Shown: piece by piece, positions 17,652-26,304 of the stretch
How positions within the stretch are numbered: position 1 is the first letter of the stretch
How the letters are laid out: every line of letters starts with the position of its first letter
Notes under the pieces: generated by a model
What the model saw: the letters and a program-made list of their open reading frames with translations, nothing else
What the model was told of the DNA's origin: nothing
The model's database searches: none
Translations under genes and position numbers: made by a program
Assembly (NCBI RefSeq): GCF_004402405.1
Contig: NZ_SOFE01000011.1
Coordinates: 1-64,000, forward strand
Origin: Cryobacterium levicorallinum
Lineage (GTDB): Bacteria; Actinomycetota; Actinomycetes; Actinomycetales; Microbacteriaceae
DNA: 64,000 bases
Reading direction: 5' to 3'

Positions 17652-17876
17652 CGGATGCCGGCGACCCCCGACCCGGTCACGTTGGTCGATGGCGATCTCG
17701 GCAAGCTCGATCAACGGAGGGGACGGACCACAGACCGCCTCCAGCCGCGCCACAGCGAGAAGCGGATGCCGGCGACCCCCGACTCAATCACCTTGGTCGA
17801 CGGCAAACTCGATCACCGGAGGGGTGCGACCTCGGACGCGATCGCACCGGGCCGCCGGCATCCGCTTCGCTCCGAA
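17652..17876. repeat. direct repeats in the mog-narK gap
   Basis: CGGATGCCGGCGACCCCCGA occurs at 17652 and 17763, a period of 111 bases. In each copy it is followed by TTGGTCGA, a GGC, CTCG and GATCA(A/C)CGGAGGGG. A further inverted piece, GCCGGCATCCGCTTCGCTCC, lies near 17855. The TTGGTCGATGG..CTCGGCAAG part recurs at about 34505. Across the whole 356-base gap 17618-17973 I see no gene; the narK promoter must lie at its right end. Confidence 0.75.
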
Positions 17877-17973
17877 TCATTTTTCACGGCGTTTGTGCGA
17901 CGCGTCGGCACCGGCAAGCGAACAAGCTGGCTACTAAGCGGGCCTGCTGCCCGACCAACCAGCCGAGGAAACC

Positions 17974-19299
17974 ATGTCAACCGTCTCACCACCACGCGTC
18001 ACGTCCACGCTGAAGCCGGACCTCTCGAACTGGGATCCGGAAAACGAAGAGACCTGGGATTCACACCTCGCCTGGCGCACCCTGTGGATCACCACGTTCA
18101 GCATGACCCTCGGCTTCGCGGCCTGGTACCTGGTCAGCGCGATCGCTCCGCGGCTGAACGACATCGGCTTCGACCTGAGCACCAGCCAGCTGTACTGGCT
18201 CGTCGCGCTGCCCGGCCTGGCCGGTGGCCTGCTGCGCCTCGTCTTCATGTTCCTGCCGCCGATTCTCGGCACGCGCATCCTCGTCGCCCTCTCCAGCGCG
18301 CTGCTGCTGTTGCCGATGATCGGCTGGACCCTGGTCGCCCGCGACGTGTCGACGCCGTACTGGGTGCTGCTCGCGCTCTCCTTCGCAGCCGGTATCGGCG
18401 GCGGCAGCTTCTCCGGTTTCATGGCTTCGACCAGCTATTTCTTTCCCAAGCGCCTCGCCGGAACGGCCCTCGGCCTGCAGGCGGGGCTCGGCAACTTCGG
18501 CATCGGACTGATCCAGCTGCTCACCCCCTGGGTCGTCGGCTTCGGCCTGCTCGGCACCGCGGTGCTGACCCCGGAGAGTGACTCGAACGGCGAACTGGTC
18601 TGGCTGCACAACGGCGGCCTCGTGCTCATCCCCTGGGTACTGCTCACGGTCGCCCTCGCTCTCATTTTTCTACGTAAAGTGCCGATCAAAGCTAACTTTC
18701 GGCAGCAGATGGACATCTTCACGGTCAAGCACACCTGGATCATGACGCTCATCTACCTCATGAGTTTCGGCGCGTTCAGCGGCCTGGCGGCCCAAATGGG
18801 CCTCATCATCCTCAACGTCTACGGCGACTTCCCCGATGCACCCAACCCGCTCGCCTTCGCCTTCATCGGCCCGGTACTCGGCGCCCTCGTGCGTGCAGCG
18901 TGTGGCCCGCTCTGCGACCGGTTCGGCGGCGCCATCTTCACCTTCATCGGCGGCGCCGGCATGGCCGTCGGCACCCTGGTCACGGTGTTCTTCCTCACCC
19001 CGACCAGCGTCGACGAGTTCGAGGGCTTTCTCACCGGCATGATCATCATCTTCTTCTTCTCCGGCCTCGCCAACGCCGGAACGTTCAAGCAGATGCCGAT
19101 GATCTTCCCCAAGCGCCAGGCCGGCGGCGCGATCGGCTGGACCGCCGCGATCGCCGCCTTCGGCCCATTCATCGTCGGAATGGCCCTCACTGCCATGAGC
19201 CCGACCACTTTTTTCATCGGCTGCACGGTATTCTGCGTGCTCTGCACGGGCCTCGCCTGGTTCTACTACGCGCGTCCCGGCGCGCCCAACCCGAGCTGA
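17974..19299 (+). CDS. narK: nitrate/nitrite transporter NarK
   Basis: A 441-residue MFS nitrate transporter with 12 predicted helices. Both nitrate signature regions are present: GIGGGSFSGFMASTSYFFPK in the first half and FSGLANAGTFKQMPMIFPK in the second. The N-terminal cytoplasmic tail is about 40 residues. GAGGAAACC precedes the ATG at 17974. It imports nitrate and/or exports nitrite for the narGHJI enzyme encoded nearby, and is followed by a strong terminator hairpin. Confidence 0.95.
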   Translation: MSTVSPPRVTSTLKPDLSNWDPENEETWDSHLAWRTLWITTFSMTLGFAAWYLVSAIAPRLNDIGFDLSTSQLYWLVALPGLAGGLLRLVFMFLPPILGTRILVALSSALLLLPMIGWTLVARDVSTPYWVLLALSFAAGIGGGSFSGFMASTSYFFPKRLAGTALGLQAGLGNFGIGLIQLLTPWVVGFGLLGTAVLTPESDSNGELVWLHNGGLVLIPWVLLTVALALIFLRKVPIKANFRQQMDIFTVKHTWIMTLIYLMSFGAFSGLAAQMGLIILNVYGDFPDAPNPLAFAFIGPVLGALVRAACGPLCDRFGGAIFTFIGGAGMAVGTLVTVFFLTPTSVDEFEGFLTGMIIIFFFSGLANAGTFKQMPMIFPKRQAGGAIGWTAAIAAFGPFIVGMALTAMSPTTFFIGCTVFCVLCTGLAWFYYARPGAPNPS

Positions 19300-19312
19300 C
19301 GCTCGACTCCCA

Positions 19313-19355
19313 CCCGGAGCCCCCTCCTCCTCCAGCGGGGGGCTTCGGGTCTTTC
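19313..19355 (+). terminator. rho-independent-type terminator after narK
   Basis: CCCGGAGCCCCC pairs with GGGGGGCTTCGGG across a CT-rich loop, followed by TCTTTC. It lies 14 bases after the narK stop. Confidence 0.8.
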
Positions 19356-19379
19356 CCGGCCCAGGGCCATACTGAAACG

Positions 19380-19553
19380 ATGACCACACACGATGACGCT
19401 CACTCGGTCGACGATGCAGCAATCGGCGGCAACCCGATCGGTGGCGACCCAGCCTGCTGGCTCGAACAGGTCTGCCCGGACTGCGGTGCATTCGTTCCGG
19501 GCGAGCTGCCCGCCACCTGCTGGCGCTGCGACACCCTGGTCGCGCCGAGCTGA
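19380..19553 (+). CDS. 57-residue zinc-ribbon mini-protein
   Basis: A short gene starting at the ATG 19380. The product is acidic at the N-terminus, then WLEQVCPDCGAFVPGEL and ATCWRCDTLV, giving a CxxC...CxxC zinc knuckle. Similar mini-proteins with VCPxCG and CWRCG sit next to nitrate genes in related actinobacteria as far as I recall. Its function is unknown. It lies after the narK terminator, so it needs either its own promoter or read-through. Confidence 0.7.
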   Translation: MTTHDDAHSVDDAAIGGNPIGGDPACWLEQVCPDCGAFVPGELPATCWRCDTLVAPS

Positions 19554-19639
19554 AACCTGGCATCCTCTTTTAAACGGATGCCGTCCCGCCGCCCCGCGGG
19601 CAGCCACCGTTGGGCGATGGCGGTCTCGAGCGATCGCGC

Positions 19640-19775
19640 GGGGGATGCGCCGCTGCGCGGGAGGCGCAACACCCACGCACTGGCGCAACTCCAGCGCGAC
19701 GCGTGGCGCTGGAGTTTTGGCCAGTCCCGAACTCCCGCGCACTGGCGCAAGTCCCGCGTAGCGCACGCTGCCGGC
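19640..19775. repeat. CGCGGGAG-type intergenic repeat, copy 1
   Basis: Blocks GCTGCGCGGGAGGCGCAA, ACGCACTGGCGCAACTCC, and AACTCCCGCGCACTGGCGCA are related to one another and to a second locus at 34540-34690. The stretch 19554-19844 has no other gene; only the ribosome binding site of the reductase lies at its end. Confidence 0.7.
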
Positions 19776-19844
19776 ACAGCCGCACCTCGACCAAACCGCC
19801 AAACCCTCGTACAGTCAGAGCACACCCCCGAGGAAGGACCACAC

Positions 19845-21074
19845 ATGGCCGACCAGCAGAATTTTGTGATTGTAGGGGCGTCCCTCGCGGGGGCGAGCGC
19901 TGCCCGAGCCTTGCGCGAAGAAGGCTTCGACGGACAGATTGACCTGATCGGAGCCGAGGAACACCGTCCGTACATTCGCCCGCCGCTGTCGAAGGACTAC
20001 CTGGCCGGCACGGCCGAACGCGACTCCGTCTTTGTGCAAAGTGCGAGCTGGTACCCCGACCATGAGGTGCAGCTGCATTCCGGCACCCGGGCGGTGAGCC
20101 TCGACCTCAGCGCGCACCTCCTCGACAACGACGACGGCGCGCAGCTGAGCTACGACCGGCTGCTCCTGACCACGGGCTCCCGGCCGCGACGCCTGACTGT
20201 GCCGGGTGCAAACCTCGGCGGAGTGCACTACCTGCGCACCCTCGACCACTCCGACCTGCTGCACTCCGTTCTGGCTGACGGCGGCAAGCGACTCGTAGTC
20301 GTGGGATCCGGTTGGATCGGCATGGAGGTCGCCGCAACCGCCCGCACCCTCGGCAACGAGGTCACTATCCTGGAACGTGGCGCCGTCCCGCTTGCTGCGG
20401 CGCTTGGCGACGAGCTCGGCGACCTGTTCGCGAGCCTCCACGAGCGCAACGGCGTGGTCATCCGTCGCTCCGTGACCGTAAAAAGCCTGGTCGGAACGGA
20501 TGGCCGGGTCACCGGAGTGCTCCTGGCCGGCGGCGAAACCGTGCCGGCCGACCTCGTTCTGGTGGGCATCGGTGCGGTTCCGAACGTCGAACTCGCCGAA
20601 AAGGCGGGGCTCGCAGTCGACAATGGAATTCTGGTCTCCGCGAGCCTGGAAACCAGCGATCCCCACGTGTTCGCGGCGGGCGATGTGGCCAACGCGGAGC
20701 ATCCGCTCATCAAACAGCGGCTGCGCAGCGAGCACTGGGCGAATGCCCTGAACGGCGGTCCGGCCGCGGCCCGAGCGATGCTCGGCCAGAGCGTTTCGTT
20801 CGATGCCATTCCCTACTTCTATACCGACCAGTTCGACCTCGGCATGGAGTATTCCGGATTCGGCATATTGACCGACGGCGCCGAGCTGGTCTACCGCGGC
20901 AACCGGGATTCCCGCGAGTTCATCGTGTTCTGGCAGCAGACCGGCCGCGTCGTCGCGGGCATGAACGTCAACGTCTGGGACGTCAATGACACCGTTCAGG
21001 CTCTGATTCGTCGGGGCGAGCCGGTCGATCCCGCTCGCCTCGCCGACGAATCCATCCCCCTCGACCAGGTCTAG
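19845..21074 (+). CDS. FAD-dependent ferredoxin/rubredoxin reductase
   Basis: A 409-residue pyridine-nucleotide reductase of the BphA4/putidaredoxin-reductase group. The FAD motif is VGASLAGASAARAL near residue 8, RPPLSKDYL follows, and the NAD(P) motif is VGSGWIGMEVAATA at about 150. The second FAD motif is ETSDPHVFAAGDVAN, and the C-terminal reductase domain includes YFYTDQFDLGMEYSG. GAGGAAGG lies before the ATG at 19845. No ferredoxin or oxygenase gene is adjacent, so the partner is unknown; the nitrate genes around it make a redox role there possible but unproven. Confidence 0.9.
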   Translation: MADQQNFVIVGASLAGASAARALREEGFDGQIDLIGAEEHRPYIRPPLSKDYLAGTAERDSVFVQSASWYPDHEVQLHSGTRAVSLDLSAHLLDNDDGAQLSYDRLLLTTGSRPRRLTVPGANLGGVHYLRTLDHSDLLHSVLADGGKRLVVVGSGWIGMEVAATARTLGNEVTILERGAVPLAAALGDELGDLFASLHERNGVVIRRSVTVKSLVGTDGRVTGVLLAGGETVPADLVLVGIGAVPNVELAEKAGLAVDNGILVSASLETSDPHVFAAGDVANAEHPLIKQRLRSEHWANALNGGPAAARAMLGQSVSFDAIPYFYTDQFDLGMEYSGFGILTDGAELVYRGNRDSREFIVFWQQTGRVVAGMNVNVWDVNDTVQALIRRGEPVDPARLADESIPLDQV

Positions 21075-21175
21075 GCTTCGCTGGTCGAGGCCACCAGTCG
21101 GTCGAGACACGAGGAACGAGCGGTCGAGACCCACGCATGATCGCGATCGCTCGCTCCTCGATCAACGAGCAGCGC
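21075..21175. repeat. GGTCGAG-type palindromic intergenic repeat
   Basis: Contains GGTCGAG, then GGTCGAGACACGAGGAACGA, then GGTCGAGACCCA, and the inverted TCGCTCCTCGATCAACGAG. This wording is common in gene gaps of Microbacteriaceae. It lies tail-to-tail between the reductase and the symporter and may serve as a bidirectional terminator. Confidence 0.65.
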
Positions 21176-21182
21176 GAGTGGG

Positions 21183-22592
21183 CTAGGCCCGCGTGTCGGC
21201 CAGCTCGCTCGGCGCCGACTCCGCGGCGGCGTCGTCCGTGAACGGCTGCGCGGTGCGCGGTGCGTTGTAGAGCGTCTCGTCCAGGATTCCCTGGCGCTTG
21301 GCCACAATCGTGGGCACGAGCGCCTGACCTGCGACGTTGACAGCGGTGCGACCCATGTCGATGATCGGGTCGATGGCCAGCAGCAGGCCCACCCCGGCCA
21401 GCGGCAGTCCCAGCGTGGACAGGGTCAGCGTCAGCATGACGACGGCGCCCGTGGTACCGGCGGTCGCTGCGCTCCCCAGCACGGAGACGAGCACGATCAG
21501 CAGATACTGGGTGAGGTCCAGCTGAATGCCGAAGAATTGGGCCACGAAAATGGCAGCGACGGCCGGATAGATCGCCGCGCAGCCATCCATTTTGGTCGTG
21601 GCTCCGAGCGGAACGGCGAAGGATGCGTAGGCGCGGGGTACACCGAGGCTGCGCTCGGTCACGCGCTGGGTCAACGGCAGGGTGCCGATGGAGGAGCGCG
21701 ACACGAACCCGAGCTGCACCGCCGGCCACACGCCGGAGAAGTACTGCCTCACGGACAGCCCGTGCGATTTGATCAGCACCGGGTAGACGACGAACAATAC
21801 GAGTACCAGGCCGATGTAGATGGTGACCGCGAACTTTCCGAGCGACCCCATGGTGTCCCAGCCGTAGACCGCGACGGCATTACCGATCAGGCCGATCGTG
21901 CCGAGCGGCGCGATTCGAATGATCCACCAGAGCACTTTCTGAATAACCGCCAGAGCGGATGCGTTCAGGTTGAGGAAGGGTTCGGCCAGCTTGCCCACCT
22001 TCAACGCCGCGATTCCCACCACGATGGCGATGACCAAAATCTGCAATACGTTGAAGCTGATGTTGGTGGTCGCGGTGCCGTCAACGACGCTGGTGCTCGC
22101 GCCCAGACCAAGGAAGTTCTTCGGGAACAACCCGGTCAAAAAGGCCCACCAATCGCCGGTTCGGCCGGAGTACTCGCCGGCCTCGGCTATGCCGGTTCCG
22201 GCACCCGGTTTGATCAGAACGCCCAGGCCGATACCGATCACAACGGCGATCAACGCGGTAATGGCGAACCAGAGCAGGGTGTTCCAAGCCAGCTTCGCCG
22301 CGTTGGATACCTGGCGCAGATTGGCGATGGAGCTGACCACGGCTGTAAAGATGAGTGGTACGACGGCCGCCTGCAGCAGCGAGACGTAGCTCGATCCGAT
22401 GATTTTCAGCGTGGCGCCGAGACCGGTCGGGCTCTCTTCGGTGCTACCGGTGTATTTGGCGAGCAGCCCAAGGCCCAGGCCAATAATGAGTGCGGCGATG
22501 ATCTGAACGCCGAAGGAGCGTACCCATTTGGGGATTCTGCTGGTGCTGACGCGATCTGCTGAAGTCACTAGTACGACACTTTCTGTTGCCAT
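21183..22592 (-). CDS. dicarboxylate/amino acid:cation symporter (DAACS)
   Basis: A 469-residue membrane protein of the DctA/GltP family with eight helices and two re-entrant hairpins. Signatures are SRSSIGTLPLT (serine-rich hairpin 1), VPLGATTKMDG (the TM7 metal/substrate motif), GTTGAVVMLTLTLS (hairpin 2) and IDPIIDMGRTAVNVAGQA. It imports C4-dicarboxylates or acidic amino acids with H+ or Na+. The ATG at 22592 fits the conserved N-terminus; earlier in-frame sequence is not conserved. It lies 144 bases after the DUF488 gene on the same strand. Confidence 0.92.
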   Translation of the reverse strand: MATESVVLVTSADRVSTSRIPKWVRSFGVQIIAALIIGLGLGLLAKYTGSTEESPTGLGATLKIIGSSYVSLLQAAVVPLIFTAVVSSIANLRQVSNAAKLAWNTLLWFAITALIAVVIGIGLGVLIKPGAGTGIAEAGEYSGRTGDWWAFLTGLFPKNFLGLGASTSVVDGTATTNISFNVLQILVIAIVVGIAALKVGKLAEPFLNLNASALAVIQKVLWWIIRIAPLGTIGLIGNAVAVYGWDTMGSLGKFAVTIYIGLVLVLFVVYPVLIKSHGLSVRQYFSGVWPAVQLGFVSRSSIGTLPLTQRVTERSLGVPRAYASFAVPLGATTKMDGCAAIYPAVAAIFVAQFFGIQLDLTQYLLIVLVSVLGSAATAGTTGAVVMLTLTLSTLGLPLAGVGLLLAIDPIIDMGRTAVNVAGQALVPTIVAKRQGILDETLYNAPRTAQPFTDDAAAESAPSELADTRA

Positions 22593-22736
22593 TCGTGGTA
22601 CCGCGCACGCTCGACTGCCCCGTTCCCCGGGCCGGCCAGTACTCGTCGAGGCGAGTGTTCGCGTGTGGGCGGCTCTAGCTGCAAGCCCGAATGGCGGCGC
22701 ACTATTCCGCTTCGGCACATTGTGGCGATACGTCGG

Positions 22737-23087
22737 TTACTCCGCGAGGTACTCCGCGAGCACTCGAGCGTGGTTCACGTGCGGGTCCTTGGCTCCGTAG
22801 ACCAGGGTTGTGACACCCTCGGCGACGAGCGCGCGCAACGCCGCGACCGCCACCTGGGTCGCGGCCACAGAGTCGAGTTCGGCGCGATAACGCAGCGCGA
22901 ACTCATCCATTCGCTCCGGGTCGTGCTTCCACCAGGTGCGCAGCTTCGGCGACGGCGCCACGTCTTTCAGCCACTCATCGAGCTCGGCGCGTTCCTTAGA
23001 AACACCGCGCGGCCAGAGTCGATCAACCAGCACCCGGCATCCGTCATCAGCGGATGCCTCGTCATAGGCCCTCTTGATGCGCACCAT
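22737..23087 (-). CDS. DUF488 family protein
   Basis: A 116-residue DUF488 protein. Family marks are IKRAYDEA, DGCRVLVDRLWPRGVSKE, WLKDVAPS, WWKHDPERMDEF and TLVYGAKDPHVNHA. The biochemical role is not established. The ATG at 23087 is only nine bases after the narI stop on the same strand, so it is very likely the fifth gene of the narGHJI operon. Confidence 0.9.
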   Translation of the reverse strand: MVRIKRAYDEASADDGCRVLVDRLWPRGVSKERAELDEWLKDVAPSPKLRTWWKHDPERMDEFALRYRAELDSVAATQVAVAALRALVAEGVTTLVYGAKDPHVNHARVLAEYLAE

Positions 23088-23096
23088 GAAAGCAGC

Positions 23097-23870
23097 CTAC
23101 TTCCGTGAGCGCTCCAGCGGGCGCTCGCTCTTCTCCCACCCGCGACGCGGCGGGCGCGCCCCGGCACCGCGGGGGTCATCGCGCGAACGGTAAACCACGT
23201 AAGGGCGAACGAGGTAGCCGAGCGGCGCCGAGAACACGTGCACCAGACGGGTGAACGGCCAGAGCAGAAACAGCGTCGTCGCGGTGAGCACGTGCAGTTG
23301 AAAAAAGAACGGCACGTCGCTCATGAGCGAGGGATCGGGCTGAAAGCCATACAGCGAGCGGATCCACGGCGAAATCGACCCACGATAGTCGTAGCCGCCG
23401 CCAAAGATTTGGTACAGCACCGTCGCCGTGGTGCCACACAAGATCGTGCTGGCCAGGAACACGTACATGACCTTGTCCATGACCGTCGTGACGAGCAGCA
23501 CCCGCTTAGTCAGGCGTCGCCGGTAGATCAAAATGGCGAGGCCAGCCACCGTGAGTATGGCCGCGAATGTTCCCAGCCAGGTCGCCCCGAGATGATAGAT
23601 ATGCTCGGTCACCCCGAAGAACTCGAGCCACGGCTTCGGGATGAACAGGCCGACGACGTGCCCGCCGATCACCATGAGCATGCCGTAGTGGAACATCGGC
23701 GAGCCCCAGCGCAACAGTCGGTTCTCGTAGGTCTGGCTCGATCGCGACGTCCAGCCGAACTGGTCGTAGCGGTAGCGCAGCAGGTGCCCGACCACGAACA
23801 CGCCGGAGGCGGCGTAGGGAAAGGCGACCCAGAGCAGGTAATCCCAGGCGGTCATACTGTCATTACCCAT
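23097..23870 (-). CDS. narI: respiratory nitrate reductase gamma subunit NarI
   Basis: A 257-residue, five-helix cytochrome b membrane subunit. Haem-ligand histidines are visible in MFHYGMLMVIGGHVVGL and, later, in FFFQLHVLTAT. It begins after a short leader MGNDSMTAWDYLLWVAFPYAASG and ends in an Arg/Pro-rich tail. It takes electrons from menaquinol and passes them to the NarH clusters, anchoring NarGH to the membrane. Two bases separate it from narJ. Confidence 0.95.
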   Translation of the reverse strand: MGNDSMTAWDYLLWVAFPYAASGVFVVGHLLRYRYDQFGWTSRSSQTYENRLLRWGSPMFHYGMLMVIGGHVVGLFIPKPWLEFFGVTEHIYHLGATWLGTFAAILTVAGLAILIYRRRLTKRVLLVTTVMDKVMYVFLASTILCGTTATVLYQIFGGGYDYRGSISPWIRSLYGFQPDPSLMSDVPFFFQLHVLTATTLFLLWPFTRLVHVFSAPLGYLVRPYVVYRSRDDPRGAGARPPRRGWEKSERPLERSRK

Positions 23871-23872
23871 TT

Positions 23873-24607
23873 CTATCTGACCTCATTCGCGTGCGCGGAA
23901 AACGGCTTCAAATTGCCGAGGTAGGTCATGCCGACCGTCTCGCTCGGCGGTCCCTCGTTGACGAGGTCCAGGTAGCGTTCGCGGGTTTCGTCGTCAATCT
24001 CGGGCAACGACAGCGACACGGCGCGCGCCAGGTGCGCGTACGGGCTGTCGAATTTCTCCAGCGCCGTACGCAGCACCTCGATGCCGTCGCGGTGCGCTGA
24101 GAGCAACTCCTGCGCGATCGGTGAGTCCGACAGCGCCGAGAACTCCAGCACCATCGGCAGGTAATCCGGCAGTTCATCGGCGTCAACCTGCCAGCCGGCC
24201 GCCCGATACGCCTCGACAAAACGCACCAGCGCCATGCCGCGCCGACGGGTATCGCCGGCCGCGTAGTAGGTGAGGTACGGGCAGCATTTGCGCTTCAGAT
24301 CGAAGATCGCGGTGAAATGGGTGGCGAGCTCCTGCTCGCTCCAGCCGTCGATCGCCGTGAAGAACGCGTCGAACGCCTCCCGCAGCGGGTCGGGCAGTTG
24401 AATAACGCCTGAACGCACCAGCGAAAACTGCCGCTGCCGCTGGGGCGTGGGGTAATCCAGCAGAATCGACGCCGCCATGTGCGCGATAACGCCGTGCTCG
24501 GGCGTGAGCGGCACTGCGGCCATGAACCGCGGGGCCACCTTCGGCGCCCGAAAGCCAAAATTCACCCGCGCAGCGAGTGCCGCAGGAAGGCGGGTGGCGG
24601 CGCTCAT
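23873..24607 (-). CDS. narJ: nitrate reductase assembly chaperone NarJ
   Basis: A 244-residue NarJ/TorD-family chaperone. The conserved block LLDYPTPQRQ and the helix region RKCCPYLTYYAAGDTRRRG, then PDYLPMVLEFSAL, mark it as NarJ. It holds NarG during molybdenum cofactor loading and is not part of the final enzyme. Its ATG overlaps the narH stop (ATGA). The roughly 40-residue N-terminal extension is slightly longer than usual. Confidence 0.93.
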   Translation of the reverse strand: MSAATRLPAALAARVNFGFRAPKVAPRFMAAVPLTPEHGVIAHMAASILLDYPTPQRQRQFSLVRSGVIQLPDPLREAFDAFFTAIDGWSEQELATHFTAIFDLKRKCCPYLTYYAAGDTRRRGMALVRFVEAYRAAGWQVDADELPDYLPMVLEFSALSDSPIAQELLSAHRDGIEVLRTALEKFDSPYAHLARAVSLSLPEIDDETRERYLDLVNEGPPSETVGMTYLGNLKPFSAHANEVR

Positions 24608-26304
24608 GCCGCGCTCCTGGCATCCGCTTTGGGCGGGAACATGCCCTTCGGCACCCCGCCACCATTCCAGTTGAGCAGGTTGACCCGGCCAGGGGTCACC
24701 GGGCGGGTCTTGATGAGCGGCGAGTCGCCGACCATCTGGTTGTAGTTGTCAACGGTCGCGTTCAGCGGCATGCCGGGGGTATTGCCGTACGGGCCCGCGG
24801 GGCTGGCGTCGCCGCCGTTGTGCGGGCCGGCGTGCTCGCGCGGGCCGCCCATCCCGGGGCCGCCGTCATTGGAGAGTGAGCAGCCGAGCTCGTCGAGCTC
24901 CCGCGCGGTCTCGACGTGCGCCTTCGGAATGACGTAACGGTCTTCATACTTGGCGATCGCGAGCAGCCGGTACATGGCCGTGATGGTCTCGCCGGTCATG
25001 CCGACAGCGTTCGGGATGCGCTCGTCTGGCTCGTTACCGAGGTTGATGCCCCGCATATAGGCGCGCATCGCGGCGAGTTTGCGCAGCGACAGCTCGACCG
25101 GAACGACATCGCCAGCCGAGAACAGCCCGGCGAGGTATTCCACCGGGATGCGCAGCTTGTCGATCGCGGCGAACAGGGTGCGCGCGTCTTCGCCGTCGCT
25201 GCCGGAGTTGCTCACGACGTCGACCACCGGGGAGAGCGGCGGGATGTACCAGACCATGGGCATGGTGCGGTATTCCGGGTGCAGCGGCAGGGCAATCTCG
25301 TACTCGGAGATGAGCTTGTAGATGGGGCTGTTCTGGGCGGCTTCGATCCAGTCGTCGGCCATGCCGTCCGCCTTGGCGGCGGCGATGACCTCTGGATCGA
25401 ACGGGTCGAGAAAGCAGGCACGCTGGGCGTCAAGCAGGTCCTGATCGTTTTCGATCGAGGCCGCTTCGAGCACCGCATCAGCGTCGTACAGCATGAGGCC
25501 AAGATAACGCAGACGTCCGACACACGTTTCGGAGCAGATGGTGGGCTTGCCCTGCTCGATCAGCGGGTAGCAGAGCGTGCACTTTTCGGCCTTGCCCGTT
25601 TTGTGGTTGAAGTACACCTTTTTATAGGGGCAGGCGGAGACGCACATGCGCCAGCCACGGCATCCGTCTTCGTCCACAAGCACGATGCCGTCTTCTTCAC
25701 GCTTGTACATGGCGCCAGAGGGGCAGGCGGCCACGCAGGCGGGGTTCAGGCAGTGCTCGCAGATGCGCGGCAGGTAGAACATGAAGGTCTCTTCGAACTC
25801 CATCTTCACCTTCTCGCTCATCGTTGCGAGAATCGGGTCCGAGCTCGCGGTCTCCTGCGAGCCGCCGAGGTCGTCGTCCCAGTTGCCCGACCATTTGATG
25901 TCGATGTCCTGGCCGGTCAGTAGCGACTTCGGGCGGGCGACCGGGCTTTGGGTGCCGGCCGGAGCGGTGGTGAGCATGTCGTAGTCGTAGGTCCACGGCT
26001 CGTAGTAGTCGTCGATCTGCGGCAGGTTGGGGTTGTTGAAGATCTGCGAAAGTTTCTTCAGCCGTCCGCCGGCCTTGAGCCGCAGCCGGCCGCGCTTACC
26101 CAGCACCCAGCCGCCCTTCCACTTGTCCTGGTTTTCGTACTCGCGCGGGTAGCCGAGACCTGGCCGCGTCTCAACGTTGTTGAACCAGGCGTATTCCACG
26201 CCGGTGCGGTTGGTCCACACCTGCTTGCAGGTGACCGAGCAGGTGTGACACCCGATGCACTTGTCGAGGTTCATGATCATCGACATCTGGGCCATGACAC
26301 GCAT
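24604..26304 (-). CDS. narH: respiratory nitrate reductase beta subunit NarH
   Basis: A 566-residue iron-sulfur subunit. Cluster-binding cysteines appear as CIGCHTCSVTCKQVW near residue 16, CEHCLNPACVAACPSGAMY, CRGWRMCVSACPYKK (the Trp-substituted motif that gives the 3Fe-4S cluster) and CTLCYP. The C-terminal Gly/Pro-rich tail adds about 50 residues. It wires electrons from NarI to NarG. The ATG at 26304 shares a base with the narG stop, fixing the start. Confidence 0.96.
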   Translation of the reverse strand: MRVMAQMSMIMNLDKCIGCHTCSVTCKQVWTNRTGVEYAWFNNVETRPGLGYPREYENQDKWKGGWVLGKRGRLRLKAGGRLKKLSQIFNNPNLPQIDDYYEPWTYDYDMLTTAPAGTQSPVARPKSLLTGQDIDIKWSGNWDDDLGGSQETASSDPILATMSEKVKMEFEETFMFYLPRICEHCLNPACVAACPSGAMYKREEDGIVLVDEDGCRGWRMCVSACPYKKVYFNHKTGKAEKCTLCYPLIEQGKPTICSETCVGRLRYLGLMLYDADAVLEAASIENDQDLLDAQRACFLDPFDPEVIAAAKADGMADDWIEAAQNSPIYKLISEYEIALPLHPEYRTMPMVWYIPPLSPVVDVVSNSGSDGEDARTLFAAIDKLRIPVEYLAGLFSAGDVVPVELSLRKLAAMRAYMRGINLGNEPDERIPNAVGMTGETITAMYRLLAIAKYEDRYVIPKAHVETARELDELGCSLSNDGGPGMGGPREHAGPHNGGDASPAGPYGNTPGMPLNATVDNYNQMVGDSPLIKTRPVTPGRVNLLNWNGGGVPKGMFPPKADARSAA

